The notes under the pieces were generated by a model, which did not search any database, had not been told where the DNA came from, and saw only the letters and a program-made list of their open reading frames with translations. DNA of 64,000 bases from Nitratireductor arenosus (lineage in GTDB: Bacteria > Pseudomonadota > Alphaproteobacteria > Rhizobiales > Rhizobiaceae), in assembly GCF_009742725.1 (NCBI RefSeq), contig NZ_WPHG01000002.1, positions 868,001-932,000 on the forward strand, read 5' to 3'. Of this stretch, positions 34,778-43,619 are shown one piece after another (within the stretch, counting starts at the first letter, position 1; each line of letters begins with the position of its first letter). The translations under genes and the position numbers were made by a program.

Positions 34778-37700
34778 ATGGCTATGCGACGATGCGTAAA
34801 AGCGCTCGGCATGATCGCGGTCGCGACGCTGTTCGCACCGGTCGCGATGGCGACCGCGGCGGAACGGGTCGCGCTGATCATCGGCAACAACGCTTATGAG
34901 AATATGAGTGCGCTCAACAATCCGGTGGGCGACGCGACGCGTCTCGCCGAGACCTTGATGACCAACGGTTTCGACGTGATGAGTTGCGACGGTGCGAAAC
35001 CGGGCTGCTTCGATCTCGATCGCGGCTCGCTCGAGGACGCGCTCGAGGATTTCGAGGATATGGCGGACGGCGCGGCCGTCGCGCTGGTTTTTTATGCCGG
35101 CCACGGCATGCAGACCGCCGAGGGCAATGTGCTTGCCCCGACCGACATGGAACTGTCCTGCGGCACCTGGAAGGCCCGCCGCGAAGTGCTCCTGGACGAC
35201 GTTTTGGAGGCGATGGAGGGCGCGGACCAGAAGATCGTCATTCTCGATGCCTGCCGCAACGACCCGTTCAAGGCGCAGCAATGTCTCGACCGGGGCGCGC
35301 GGCCGCTGTCCTTCGACAGCTTCGCCGTTCCCGACAGCGCGTCGCGTTTCCTGCTGATCACCTCGACACGTGCCGGCCAGCTCGCCCAGGACGGCTTGCC
35401 CGGCACGCATTCGCCCTTCGCCGAAGCGCTGTTCCACTGGATGGAGAACGAGCCCACCGCGCCGTTCGCCCAGATGCTCGATCGCGTCTCCAAGCGGGTG
35501 ATCGAACGCACCACGGCCGCGAATTTCACCCAGATCCCGGAAATCCTTATTCGCGGCGGCGCGCCGGAAGCCTGTCTGGCCGGCGACCGGTGCAGCAACG
35601 ATCCCCAGGCCGTGGCCTTGCGTGTCGAGGTCGAGAAGCTGCGCCAGGAAAACGCCCGCAACCAAGAACTCGCCGAGATCGGCGCGGCCTATGTCCGCAG
35701 CGCCGGTCTCGACGGTCAGCAGGACCTGACGCAGGAGGAAAGGCAGCGCATCCTCGACGGTATTTCCAAGGCCGGCAAGGCGCTGATCAAGCGCAACGAC
35801 AACCGCGCCGAGCGCGCGCTCGCCCTCTTGCGCGAGGGCAACGAGACCGCCGCGGAGGAATTGTTCACCGAGGTGCTGGAAACCAAGGCGACCCAGGCCC
35901 GCGCGGCGGCCGAAATCGAAACCGCGCAGCGGGTGGAGGCCGCCGAGGCGGCCCGCCATATCGCCTCGCTGGCATGGCCCAAGGATGTCGGCAAGGCGGC
36001 GCGGTTTTTCGGGCAAGCCGCCGAACTCCAGCCCGAGGATATCCAGACCTGGATGAATTTCGCCTACACCTCGCGCGATTCCGGTTCGACCGCGCAGGCG
36101 TTGCGCGCCTTCCGGGAAGCCAGCACACGGGCGCGCGACGACGGCCAGATCAGCAACCGGATCTGGGCCGCGTTCGGACAGGGCGACATCACCAAGGCGC
36201 AGGGGCGGCTCGACCGCGCGCTCGATTTCTACAAGGCGGCTGCGACCATCTCGCAGGAGCATGTCGACAAGAATCCCGACGATCTGCACGCGATCCGTAA
36301 TCATTCGGTCGCCTTCGAGCGGATCGGCAACGTGCTTTTGAACATCGGCGACCTCGCCGGCGCTCTGGAGGCGTTTGAACGGCGCCTCGACGCCGCCGTG
36401 CAGATTGCCGATATCGAGCCGGACAACACTTTGTTCCAGCGCGATCTCGGGGTGGCGTGGGGCAAGGTTGGCGACGTTTTGAAGAGCCAGGGCAATCTGG
36501 CCCGCGCGCTTGCCGCGTTCAACGCCGGGGCCGAGCCGGTCAACCGGCTGGCGGCGAGCAACGCCAACAACACCGAATGGCAGAGCGACCTCGCCTATTC
36601 CGCGACGCGGATCGGCTCCGTTCTGTTTTCCCAGGGGCATTTGGTCGAGGCACTGGAGGCGTTTGGCCGGGCGCTGTCGATCCGCGAGGATCTGGCCGCA
36701 GGCGACCCGAACAACATGAACTGGCGCTTCGACGTCAACGGCTCGCTGTGGAACGTCGCCGATGTCGAGGTGAGCATGGGCCGGCTCGCCAGCGCGGTCG
36801 AAAAGCTGGAACGCTCGCGCGACATCCTGTTGGAGATGGTCGCGAGCGACCCCGACAACGCGGTGTGGCGGCGCGACTATTCCGTGGTGTTCAACCGGAT
36901 CGGCGACATCCGCGTCTCGCAGGGCAATCTGGCGGCGGCGCTGCGGGCGTTCTCGACCGCCGAAAAGATCATCTCCTCGCTGTCGCGCGCCTACCCGGAC
37001 AATCTGGTGTGGAAACGCGACTGGTCGCTGTCGCACGAAAAGATCGGTGACGTGCTGGTCGCCCAGGGCAATCTGGCCGGGGCGCTCAATGCCTACAGCC
37101 AGCGTGCCGAAATGGCGCGCGAACTCGCCGAAAAGGACCCGCTCAACGTCACCTGGAAGCGCGATCTGTCGACCGCCCACGAACGTATCGGACGCATCCG
37201 CGCGGCAACCGGCGATCTCGAGGGCGCGCTGGAAGCCCACGAGGCCAGCCTGGTGATCCGCGAGGAACTGGTGGAAAAGGATCCCCAGAACGCCGGCTGG
37301 CGCTTCGACCTTTATGCGGGGCTTTGGTACGTCGCCGACGCCGAAATCTATCTCGGACGCCTCGCTCCTGCCCGCGAGAAACTCGAACGCGCGCACACGA
37401 TCATCAAGGAACTGGCCGATTCCAACGCCCGGAACGCGATCTGGCAGCGCGACGTGACCGTGGCGCTCGGCCGGCTCGCCGACATCATGCTGCAGCAGGG
37501 CAAATACGACGAGGCGCTGAAGACGCTGAACGACAGCCGCGAGACGACGGTGGGGCTGATCGAAACCGATTCGCAAAACACCATATGGCTGCGCGACCTG
37601 GCGATCGCCGACGAGAAGATCGGCGACGCGCAGTTCTCGCTGGGCAATCTCGACGCGTCGCTGGAAAGCTATCGCAAACGCATGGAGATCGCCGAACGGC

Positions 37701-38215
37701 TGGTGGCGACGGATGAGCAGAACAGGGCCTGGCTGCGCGACCTGTCACTGTCGCATGAAAAGATCGGCAAGGTGTTGATCGCGCAGCAGAAGATGGACGA
37801 TGCGCTGGCCCACCAGCGCGACAGCCTGGAAATCCGGCAAAAGCTGGCCGCGTCCGACCCCCTCAACGTCACCTGGAAGCGCGACGTCGCCATCGCGCAT
37901 GAGAAGATCGGCGACGTCTATTACGAGCAGCAGAAATATGCCGACGCGATGGCCGAATACCGGGCCCGTGCGGCGATCATCGAGGGGCTGGCCAATTCAG
38001 ACCCGGCCAATCCCGACTGGCAGCGCGACGTGGCGGTCAGCCATGCGAAATTCTCGCTGATCTACCGGGCCGAAAGCGAGCCGTCCAAGGCGATTGAGCA
38101 TCTGCGCGAAGGCCATCGCATCATGTCCGAACTGGTGGAAAAGCACCCGGACTGGTCGGTATGGCAAAACGACGTCGCCTGGTTCGCGGGCCAGATCGAG
38201 GAACTGCGGAACTGA
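34778..38215 (+). CDS. Caspase-like (peptidase C14) protein with 14 TPR-like repeats
   Basis: A 1145-residue exported protein. It has a signal peptide (ALGMIAVATLFAPVAMATA). A caspase-fold domain at about residues 30-265 begins RVALIIGNNAYENMSALNNPVGDA. The catalytic dyad is His109 (FYAGHG) and Cys159 (VILDACRND). A coiled coil near 285-305 (VEVEKLRQENARNQELAEIG) and an alpha-helical linker follow. Then come fourteen tandem repeats of exactly 48 residues (461-1132). It lies alone between divergent usp and convergent dodecin genes. Such proteins may be proteases that sense partners through repeats; targets are unknown. The ATG at 34778 is chosen; an ATG two codons later or GTG just before are possible. 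Confidence 0.85.
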   Translation: MAMRRCVKALGMIAVATLFAPVAMATAAERVALIIGNNAYENMSALNNPVGDATRLAETLMTNGFDVMSCDGAKPGCFDLDRGSLEDALEDFEDMADGAAVALVFYAGHGMQTAEGNVLAPTDMELSCGTWKARREVLLDDVLEAMEGADQKIVILDACRNDPFKAQQCLDRGARPLSFDSFAVPDSASRFLLITSTRAGQLAQDGLPGTHSPFAEALFHWMENEPTAPFAQMLDRVSKRVIERTTAANFTQIPEILIRGGAPEACLAGDRCSNDPQAVALRVEVEKLRQENARNQELAEIGAAYVRSAGLDGQQDLTQEERQRILDGISKAGKALIKRNDNRAERALALLREGNETAAEELFTEVLETKATQARAAAEIETAQRVEAAEAARHIASLAWPKDVGKAARFFGQAAELQPEDIQTWMNFAYTSRDSGSTAQALRAFREASTRARDDGQISNRIWAAFGQGDITKAQGRLDRALDFYKAAATISQEHVDKNPDDLHAIRNHSVAFERIGNVLLNIGDLAGALEAFERRLDAAVQIADIEPDNTLFQRDLGVAWGKVGDVLKSQGNLARALAAFNAGAEPVNRLAASNANNTEWQSDLAYSATRIGSVLFSQGHLVEALEAFGRALSIREDLAAGDPNNMNWRFDVNGSLWNVADVEVSMGRLASAVEKLERSRDILLEMVASDPDNAVWRRDYSVVFNRIGDIRVSQGNLAAALRAFSTAEKIISSLSRAYPDNLVWKRDWSLSHEKIGDVLVAQGNLAGALNAYSQRAEMARELAEKDPLNVTWKRDLSTAHERIGRIRAATGDLEGALEAHEASLVIREELVEKDPQNAGWRFDLYAGLWYVADAEIYLGRLAPAREKLERAHTIIKELADSNARNAIWQRDVTVALGRLADIMLQQGKYDEALKTLNDSRETTVGLIETDSQNTIWLRDLAIADEKIGDAQFSLGNLDASLESYRKRMEIAERLVATDEQNRAWLRDLSLSHEKIGKVLIAQQKMDDALAHQRDSLEIRQKLAASDPLNVTWKRDVAIAHEKIGDVYYEQQKYADAMAEYRARAAIIEGLANSDPANPDWQRDVAVSHAKFSLIYRAESEPSKAIEHLREGHRIMSELVEKHPDWSVWQNDVAWFAGQIEELRN
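36158..38173 (+). repeat. Array of 14 x 144-bp coding repeats (48-residue TPR-like units)
   Basis: Each unit follows the pattern xxSxxKIGDVLxxQGNL, then xxALxAYxxxxxIxxxLA, then xxDPxNxxWxRD. All fourteen units are 48 residues with no insertion. Units 4-5 resemble units 8-9 more than their neighbours (each pair has NWRFD/GWRFD followed by SLWNVADVEV/GLWYVADAEI), which indicates a past duplication of a four-unit block. Confidence 0.85.
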
Positions 38216-38344
38216 CGGTCCGTTCCTCGATCCGCGTTCGAGGATGACGGGTGGTCAACCGGCCAGCACGGCGACAGCTCCCGTTCCCGCCAGGCGGCGA
38301 GCGCGACGGGTGATTGTCGCGCGCCTATGCGTGCGCGAAAGGGC

Positions 38345-38548
38345 TCAGTCCTTGAGGATGAAGGTCACCTTCATGTTGACCCGGTAGGCGGAAATCTTGC
38401 CGTCCTCGACGGTCACTTTCTGTTCCTGGATCCAGGCCCCGGTAACGTGTTTCAATGTTTTCACCGCGCGTGCGATGCCCTTCTCGACGGCGTCGTCGAA
38501 GCTCTTTTCGGAGGATGCGGTGATTTCGGTGACGCGTGCGACTGACAT
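38345..38548 (-). CDS. Dodecin family flavin-binding protein
   Basis: A 67-residue dodecin, a dodecameric flavin store. The sequence ARVTEITASSEKSFDDAVEKGIARAVKTLKHVTGAWIQEQKVTVEDGKI matches the family throughout, including the flavin-stacking Trp in GAWI and a Gln close after it. The start at 38548 has AGGAGG; a longer in-frame start lies inside the palindromic repeat upstream. It follows kdsA on the same strand. Confidence 0.93.
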   Translation of the reverse strand: MSVARVTEITASSEKSFDDAVEKGIARAVKTLKHVTGAWIQEQKVTVEDGKISAYRVNMKVTFILKD

Positions 38549-38577
38549 TGCTGCCTCCTTGAATGAACCCGGGCAGC

Positions 38578-38632
38578 CTAGAGCATCGGACCGGGGCATG
38601 GGAACCGGTTTTCGGCAAAATCCGGTGCGTCA
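38578..38632. repeat. Hyphomicrobiales-type palindromic intergenic repeat
   Basis: TAGAGCATCGGACCG...GGAACCGGTTTTCGG...TCCGGTGC forms a dyad (GCATCGGA / TCCGGTGC) around the GGAACCGGTTTTCGG core. This resembles the abundant extragenic element of rhizobial genomes whose core is AAACCGGTTTTCGG. It lies between kdsA and the dodecin gene. Confidence 0.65.
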
Positions 38633-38666
38633 ACAAAAACTTAGAACCTTGTAACCCGTGCGATGC

Positions 38667-39500
38667 TCAGCTCTTGGCGACCCGGTCGAGCGCGATCAAT
38701 CGCTCCAGCAGCGCCGGCATGTCCTTTAACGGAACCATGTTCGGGCCGTCGGACGAGGTCGAATTGTCGGGGTCTTCGTGCGTTTCGATGAAGACGCCGG
38801 CCACGCCGACCGCGACCGCCGCCTGAGCCAGGGTCGCCACGAACCGCCTGTCGCCGCCTGACGTGGCGCCCTGCCCGCCGGGCTGCTGGACCGAATGGGT
38901 AGCGTCAAAGATCACCGGCGCGCCGATCTCCGCCATGATCGGCAAGGCGCGCATGTCGGAGACCAGCGTGTTGTAGCCGAAGGAAGCGCCGCGCTCGGTC
39001 ACCAGCACATTGGGGTTTCCCGAACCGGTGACCTTGGCGACGACATTCTTCATGTCCCAGGGCGCGAGAAACTGTCCCTTCTTGACGTTGACGACCTTTC
39101 CGGTTCGCGCGGCGGCGACCAGAAGGTCGGTCTGCCGGCACAAGAAGGCCGGTATCTGCAGTACATCCACGACCTCGGCCACCGGCGCGCATTGTTCGGC
39201 GGTGTGAACGTCGGTAAGCACCGAAACGCCGAGTTCCCTGCGCAGATCGGCAAAGATCGGCAAGGCGGTGTCGAGGCCCGCCCCGCGCGTGCTGCCCAGG
39301 GAAGTCCGGTTGGCCTTGTCGAAGCTGGTCTTGTAGACGAAGCCGAGGCCGAGGCCGGCGGTCAGTTCCTTGAGCGCGCCGGCCATGTCGAAGGCGTGTT
39401 GCCGGCTTTCGAGTTGGCACGGGCCGGCGATCAGCGCCAGCGGTCCGCGGTTGGCGAAGACGGCGCCGCCCTCGAGCCTGATTTCGGGATTGGGCGTCAT
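38667..39500 (-). CDS. kdsA: 3-deoxy-8-phosphooctulonate synthase
   Basis: A 277-residue KDO-8-phosphate synthase that condenses phosphoenolpyruvate with arabinose 5-phosphate for lipopolysaccharide. Diagnostic blocks are [17 protein letters not shown] near residue 25, [59 protein letters not shown] and [12 protein letters not shown]. The second strand motif is CxxR-type FLCRQTD; metal dependence is not decided. It overlaps the VOC gene by 4 bp. Confidence 0.96.
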   Translation of the reverse strand: MTPNPEIRLEGGAVFANRGPLALIAGPCQLESRQHAFDMAGALKELTAGLGLGFVYKTSFDKANRTSLGSTRGAGLDTALPIFADLRRELGVSVLTDVHTAEQCAPVAEVVDVLQIPAFLCRQTDLLVAAARTGKVVNVKKGQFLAPWDMKNVVAKVTGSGNPNVLVTERGASFGYNTLVSDMRALPIMAEIGAPVIFDATHSVQQPGGQGATSGGDRRFVATLAQAAVAVGVAGVFIETHEDPDNSTSSDGPNMVPLKDMPALLERLIALDRVAKS

Positions 39501-40387
39501 GATGCTGCTCCGGCCTCGAAAAGAATGTCGGCCCCCTGCCCGGCCGCGCGCGGCACCAACACGCCATTGCCGACAATACGGTTGACGATGGTGCGGCTTG
39601 TCAAAAGCGCGCGGGTGACCTCGATGTCGTCGACCCCGACGCGTATCAGCGCGAAACCGGAGCGTCCACAGTCCGGATTGGCGCCGAACCTGCGGCGGTA
39701 ATCGTCCGGCCGCATCACCTCGATCGCCGCGTTCGGCAACGCCAGCGTGGCGGGCCCGGCGCCGGGCGGCGCGGCGGCGCCGGCGATCGTGGCGATCGCT
39801 TGTCGGATCGGGTCCGTGTCGTCGGCGATCACGATCGCACCGGCCAGGCGGCGTGCACCGTTTTCATGGGCTTCCAGTGCGGAGCGGTCGACGGCGGGAA
39901 CGCCGATGCGCTGACAGGCGAAGAAGAACGGCTCGTCGAAACCGGCGATGGTGGCGAATGCCAGCCTGAAGCTCGCCTCTCCCGCTTGTCCGTCCGCGTC
40001 GACGAAGGGGCGCGCGAAAGAAAGCGGCTTTCCCGGTGAGATGCCGCCGGAAACATAACGGGCGTGTTCGGCCTCGGCGTCCGGCGTGGCGAACACGATC
40101 GCGGAAAACCCCTCCTCGCCGCGGGCTTGGCGAAAGGCGTCGTCGCGGGCCACGAACACATTGCCCTCGGCGATCGCGGCGGCGCACCGGCCCCGATCGC
40201 CGATCGCGAGCGGCTCCAGAAAACAGCCATCGGCAAAATAAACGCAGCGGTTGACTGTGCCGAAGGGATGAGTGCCGGTCGGCGCGACCGTGAAGCCCAA
40301 AGCGGAAAGACGGTCGCTGGCCGTCGCCAGGTCGGCCGTCGGGAGAACCAGGTGATCGAGCGGAAGCGGATATGCGGCAACGGACAT
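39497..40387 (-). CDS. VOC family (glyoxalase-like) protein
   Basis: A 296-residue protein with a glyoxalase-like domain (PF13468 type). The N-terminal half starts [45 protein letters not shown], with a potential metal His at DHLV and Glu in CFLEPLAI. The second half repeats the fold weakly. The substrate is not known. Start choice: ATG at 40387, with an ATG three codons upstream (40396) possible. The 3' end overlaps the kdsA start (ATGA), so the two are coupled. Confidence 0.85.
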   Translation of the reverse strand: MSVAAYPLPLDHLVLPTADLATASDRLSALGFTVAPTGTHPFGTVNRCVYFADGCFLEPLAIGDRGRCAAAIAEGNVFVARDDAFRQARGEEGFSAIVFATPDAEAEHARYVSGGISPGKPLSFARPFVDADGQAGEASFRLAFATIAGFDEPFFFACQRIGVPAVDRSALEAHENGARRLAGAIVIADDTDPIRQAIATIAGAAAPPGAGPATLALPNAAIEVMRPDDYRRRFGANPDCGRSGFALIRVGVDDIEVTRALLTSRTIVNRIVGNGVLVPRAAGQGADILFEAGAAS

Positions 40388-40609
40388 ACCGCCCATCTGC
40401 CCCAACTGGGCGCGCTGTGCAAGCCGGGCCCGTACGCCTTGTGTTTTGTCGGACAATGACGCCCGGCGCGGCCCCCGCGACCGGTGCATTCATTCCATAT
40501 GCGCATGGGCGGCCGGCAGAATTGCCGGCGGCGCGGTTGCAATCATATGTGATGTGAATAGCCTTGGGAAAGCTTGGCGTGGCATGGTCCGCCGGGAGTG
40601 GGGAACGAA

Positions 40610-41581
40610 ATGGGCGTGGGCATGGACATATCGTCGGGTGAATTTTGCAGCCCCGCGGCGCGGGGGCCGGATCGTCACAAAAAAAGCGGGGTTGCGGCGC
40701 TCGCCTTTCTTGCCAGGAGTTTTTTCTGTCTGGGCCTGGTCGTTCTGGTCGCGGCCTGCTCGACTTCGGAAACCCTGCGTACGGCGGTTCCGACCTCGAC
40801 CTCCTCCTCGTCGTCGAAATACGCCGCGATCGTTGTCGACGCGCGCGACGGACGCGTGCTTTTCGCGCGCAACGCCGATTCCGCGCGCTACCCGGCCTCG
40901 CTGACCAAGATGATGACGCTTTATCTCCTGTTCGAGGCGATGGAACAGGGCCGCGTGAACCGCGACACCCCGATCCCGGTTTCGGCCTACGCGGCAAGCC
41001 GGCCACCCTCGAAACTTGGCCTCAAGGCCGGCCAGACCCTGCCCACCGATACCGCGATCAGGGCGCTGGCGACCAAATCGGCCAATGACGTCGCAACTGC
41101 CGTGGCGGAGTTTCTGGGCGGAACGGAGGAGCGTTTTGGCGCGATGATGACGGCCAAGGCGCGTCAACTCGGTATGGTCGGCACCGTGTTCCGCAACGCT
41201 TCCGGTCTGCCGGATGCGCGCCAGCGCACCACCGCGCGCGACATGGCCAAGCTCGGCATGTCGCTCAGGCGGCGTTTTCCCGCCTATTATCCCTATTTTT
41301 CGCTGACCAGCTTTGCCTATCGCGGCAAGACCATACGTGGCCACAACAAGGTTTTGGAGACGGTCCGCGGCGCCGATGGCATCAAGACCGGCTATACGCG
41401 CGCGTCCGGCTTCAACCTGGCGACCTCCGTCGGCCGGGACGGTCGCCGTGTCGTAGCCGTGGTGATGGGCGAAAAAACCGCGCGCGCGCGCAACGCCCAT
41501 ATGGCCGAATTGATCGAAGCCTATCTTCCCAAGGCAGGCTCGCGGCGCGGCCAGGGCCGTATCGCCATCGCCCGTCCGTAA
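40610..41581 (+). CDS. D-alanyl-D-alanine carboxypeptidase family protein, predicted lipoprotein
   Basis: A 323-residue serine peptidase S11 protein. Catalytic motifs are ASLTK (Ser97, Lys100), KSAND (SxN, near 165) and GIKTGYT (KTG, near 257). A hydrophobic stretch ends in the lipobox VAAC (Cys50), so it is predicted to be a lipoprotein after a ~32-residue N-terminal tail, followed by a Ser/Thr-rich linker. The C-terminal PBP5 beta domain is absent. The ATG at 40610 follows GGGGAA. It is the second S11 enzyme in the window and is convergent with the TMEM43-like gene. Confidence 0.88.
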   Translation: MGVGMDISSGEFCSPAARGPDRHKKSGVAALAFLARSFFCLGLVVLVAACSTSETLRTAVPTSTSSSSSKYAAIVVDARDGRVLFARNADSARYPASLTKMMTLYLLFEAMEQGRVNRDTPIPVSAYAASRPPSKLGLKAGQTLPTDTAIRALATKSANDVATAVAEFLGGTEERFGAMMTAKARQLGMVGTVFRNASGLPDARQRTTARDMAKLGMSLRRRFPAYYPYFSLTSFAYRGKTIRGHNKVLETVRGADGIKTGYTRASGFNLATSVGRDGRRVVAVVMGEKTARARNAHMAELIEAYLPKAGSRRGQGRIAIARP

Positions 41582-41588
41582 GGCGCGC

Positions 41589-42758
41589 TTAAGCCGGGGC
41601 CTGTTCGGCCGCTTGTCGCCTGCCAAGACGCCCGACGACCCATGCGGCGGCCAGCGCGATCACGATCAGCGCGATCGAAAGCAAGGGGCGGTACCAGAAC
41701 CAGGCGATCGCGATCGTCGTGAAACCGACCAGCACGGCAAGTACGAACGCCACCGCCGAGGTACCCATGCGCACCAGGCTGCCGAGGAAGGGAATGACGT
41801 CCGCGATCACGCCGAGCGGGCGCATGATCAGGGAAAAGCCGACCATCAACAAAACCAGACCGCCGATCCGCAGTACCCAGGTCAAGACCGTGTTGCCGGT
41901 GACGGCGTCGGCGAACATTTTTTCCGGCGCCACCGTGCCAGTTTCCACCATCAACAGCCGGTCGCCGGCCTCGGTCTGATACGGCGCGAAGCCGGTTCCG
42001 GCCTGGCGTGCGACGAGGCTGACGGTGCCGAGCGGAACCAGCCGATAGGCGATACGGTAGTCGCCGATCCGCGAGGTGGCCGGATTGTCACCCAGATAGA
42101 TGCGGCCGTCGGCGATCGACAGCGGCTCGCCGCCGGTGAAGGCACGCTCGATCGAAGGCAGCAGGCCGGGCGTGATCGGCACTTCCTGGCCGCCGCCGAT
42201 CCGGCCGAGTACCTGGCCGTCGAGATCGAAGGCGCCAAGCTTGGCGGCGGCAATCTGGAAATCCTGGCTGCGGTAGCGCATCGCCGGGTTCTGGTGGCCT
42301 TCCGGCTTCTTGAAGCTGCCCGAGTCGATCGGCTGCGCCGACCAGCTGCGATCATAGCTGTAGGTGGTGACGGTCTCCTCGCCGCCGCCGAGCTTTTTTT
42401 TCGTCTCCGAACTGGCCTTCTGTCGCCACTGATACATTTCCACCTTGCGCTCGAGCCGGATTCCCTCGGCGGTGATGCCGAAGGCGAGATCGGCTGGCTC
42501 CTGGTCGGTCGTCACCCGGCCTGCGACATGGACCAGGCTTCCCTCCTTGCCGGGGTCGATGCGCTCAGCGCCGACCGACACGACGATACCGGCGCCCTCG
42601 GCAAGCGAGCGGGCGGTCTGGACCGCCCTGCCCTCGTTCCAGAACAGGCCCACGATCATGGCGAGGATTAAAAGCAGGCCGAAAACGACACCGCCGATCG
42701 AATTGCCGATGCGTCCGAACCACGAGGTCCGGGTCACTTCCCGATAGCTGTCGCTCAC
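41589..42758 (-). CDS. TMEM43 (LUMA) family membrane protein
   Basis: A 389-residue protein of the TMEM43 family (PF07787). One N-terminal membrane helix (GGVVFGLLLILAMIVGLFWNEGRAV) is followed by a large ~250-residue extracytoplasmic domain and three C-terminal helices (WVLRIGGLVLLMVGFSLIMRPL onward). Typical family segments include VEMYQWRQKASSETKKKLGGGEETVTTYSYDRSWS. Bacterial members are uncharacterised; the eukaryotic homologue is an ER/nuclear-envelope protein. The 250 bp upstream, to 43008, hold nothing I can support. Confidence 0.85.
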   Translation of the reverse strand: MSDSYREVTRTSWFGRIGNSIGGVVFGLLLILAMIVGLFWNEGRAVQTARSLAEGAGIVVSVGAERIDPGKEGSLVHVAGRVTTDQEPADLAFGITAEGIRLERKVEMYQWRQKASSETKKKLGGGEETVTTYSYDRSWSAQPIDSGSFKKPEGHQNPAMRYRSQDFQIAAAKLGAFDLDGQVLGRIGGGQEVPITPGLLPSIERAFTGGEPLSIADGRIYLGDNPATSRIGDYRIAYRLVPLGTVSLVARQAGTGFAPYQTEAGDRLLMVETGTVAPEKMFADAVTGNTVLTWVLRIGGLVLLMVGFSLIMRPLGVIADVIPFLGSLVRMGTSAVAFVLAVLVGFTTIAIAWFWYRPLLSIALIVIALAAAWVVGRLGRRQAAEQAPA

Positions 42759-43008
42759 CGTTTCCCTCCGCTACGCCACGCACCGCGATCTCTCGCGCCG
42801 CAACAGTGTGCCGCGAATGCCGCGCGCGAGCAAATCGAACAATGGCCGATCGATACCGGGGGACAAACCGGCCTGACAGCGCGTCGTGACTGTTCAGCTA
42901 TCGCGGTACGCGACGGTCGGGGTGAGAACGGGACGATGGAATGGTCTTGAAGACGATACCGAGCACAAGCCACGCGGGACGTCGCGACAAGCGCGCGGCA
43001 TGCCGCGC

Positions 43009-43602
43009 TCAATAAGGCAGGCGGCGCAGGCCCGATTCGGTCAGGATCTCGTCGAGCGCGATATCGTGCGGCTCGGTCGGCACGCGGTCTGCCTGCTGGC
43101 AGTCGAAGGCGACGCCGATCAGGCGCGGCGACAGGCCCCGCGTCCGCAAGGCCGCGATCGCCCGGTCGTAGAACCCGCCGCCATAACCGATGCGGCCGCC
43201 ATGGCGGTCGAAGGCCGACAGCGGCATCAGGATCACGTCGGGATCGAGCGCTTCGGCGCTATCGCCGGGCCCGACCGTGCCGAGCGCCATCTCGACCAGC
43301 GCCGCGCCCGGTATCCAGCGCCGAAACAGGATCGTATGGGCATCGACGATCGCCGGCAGGCATATTCGTGCGCCATGGTCCGCGAGCCGCGCCAGCAACG
43401 GACGCACGTCGAGCTCGGAACGGATCGGATGAAACCCGGCGACCACGGCCCCCGGATCGAGCGCGATCGCCGGTCCGTCGACGCCGGCCAGCCGGGCGGA
43501 GATGTCGGCGCGCCAGCTTGGCGCCAGCGCGTCCCGCCGGGCGAGCGCTGCCTGTCGGATCGTATTCTTAAGGGCGATGTCGGGGGTGTCGTCTGTCGTC
43601 AT
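43009..43602 (-). CDS. 5-formyltetrahydrofolate cyclo-ligase
   Basis: A 197-residue enzyme (5-FCL, ATP-dependent conversion of 5-formyl-THF to 5,10-methenyl-THF). The C-terminal signature GHRIGYGGGFYDRAIAALR (here GGRIGYGGGFYDR) lies near residue 140, preceded by DVILMPLSAFD. The substrate-binding N-terminal block is IALKNTIRQAALARRDAL, and the end carries VPTEPHDIALDEILTE. The start at 43602 is 17 bp after the stop of the FolD paralogue, so the two form a folate one-carbon pair. Confidence 0.92.
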   Translation of the reverse strand: MTTDDTPDIALKNTIRQAALARRDALAPSWRADISARLAGVDGPAIALDPGAVVAGFHPIRSELDVRPLLARLADHGARICLPAIVDAHTILFRRWIPGAALVEMALGTVGPGDSAEALDPDVILMPLSAFDRHGGRIGYGGGFYDRAIAALRTRGLSPRLIGVAFDCQQADRVPTEPHDIALDEILTESGLRRLPY

Positions 43603-43619
43603 GGCGAGCCTTCGTTGCC

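Noticed and set aside
34766-37576. 936-residue minus-strand open frame opposite the caspase-like gene
   Set aside because: It is the mirror of the 48-residue repeats, which explains its repetitive look. The plus-strand protein has a signal peptide and catalytic motifs.
42759-43008. Possible 6S RNA beside the 5-FCL gene
   Set aside because: 6S RNA is often near this gene in other bacteria, but I could see no long open-bubble hairpin in this gap or upstream of the gene.
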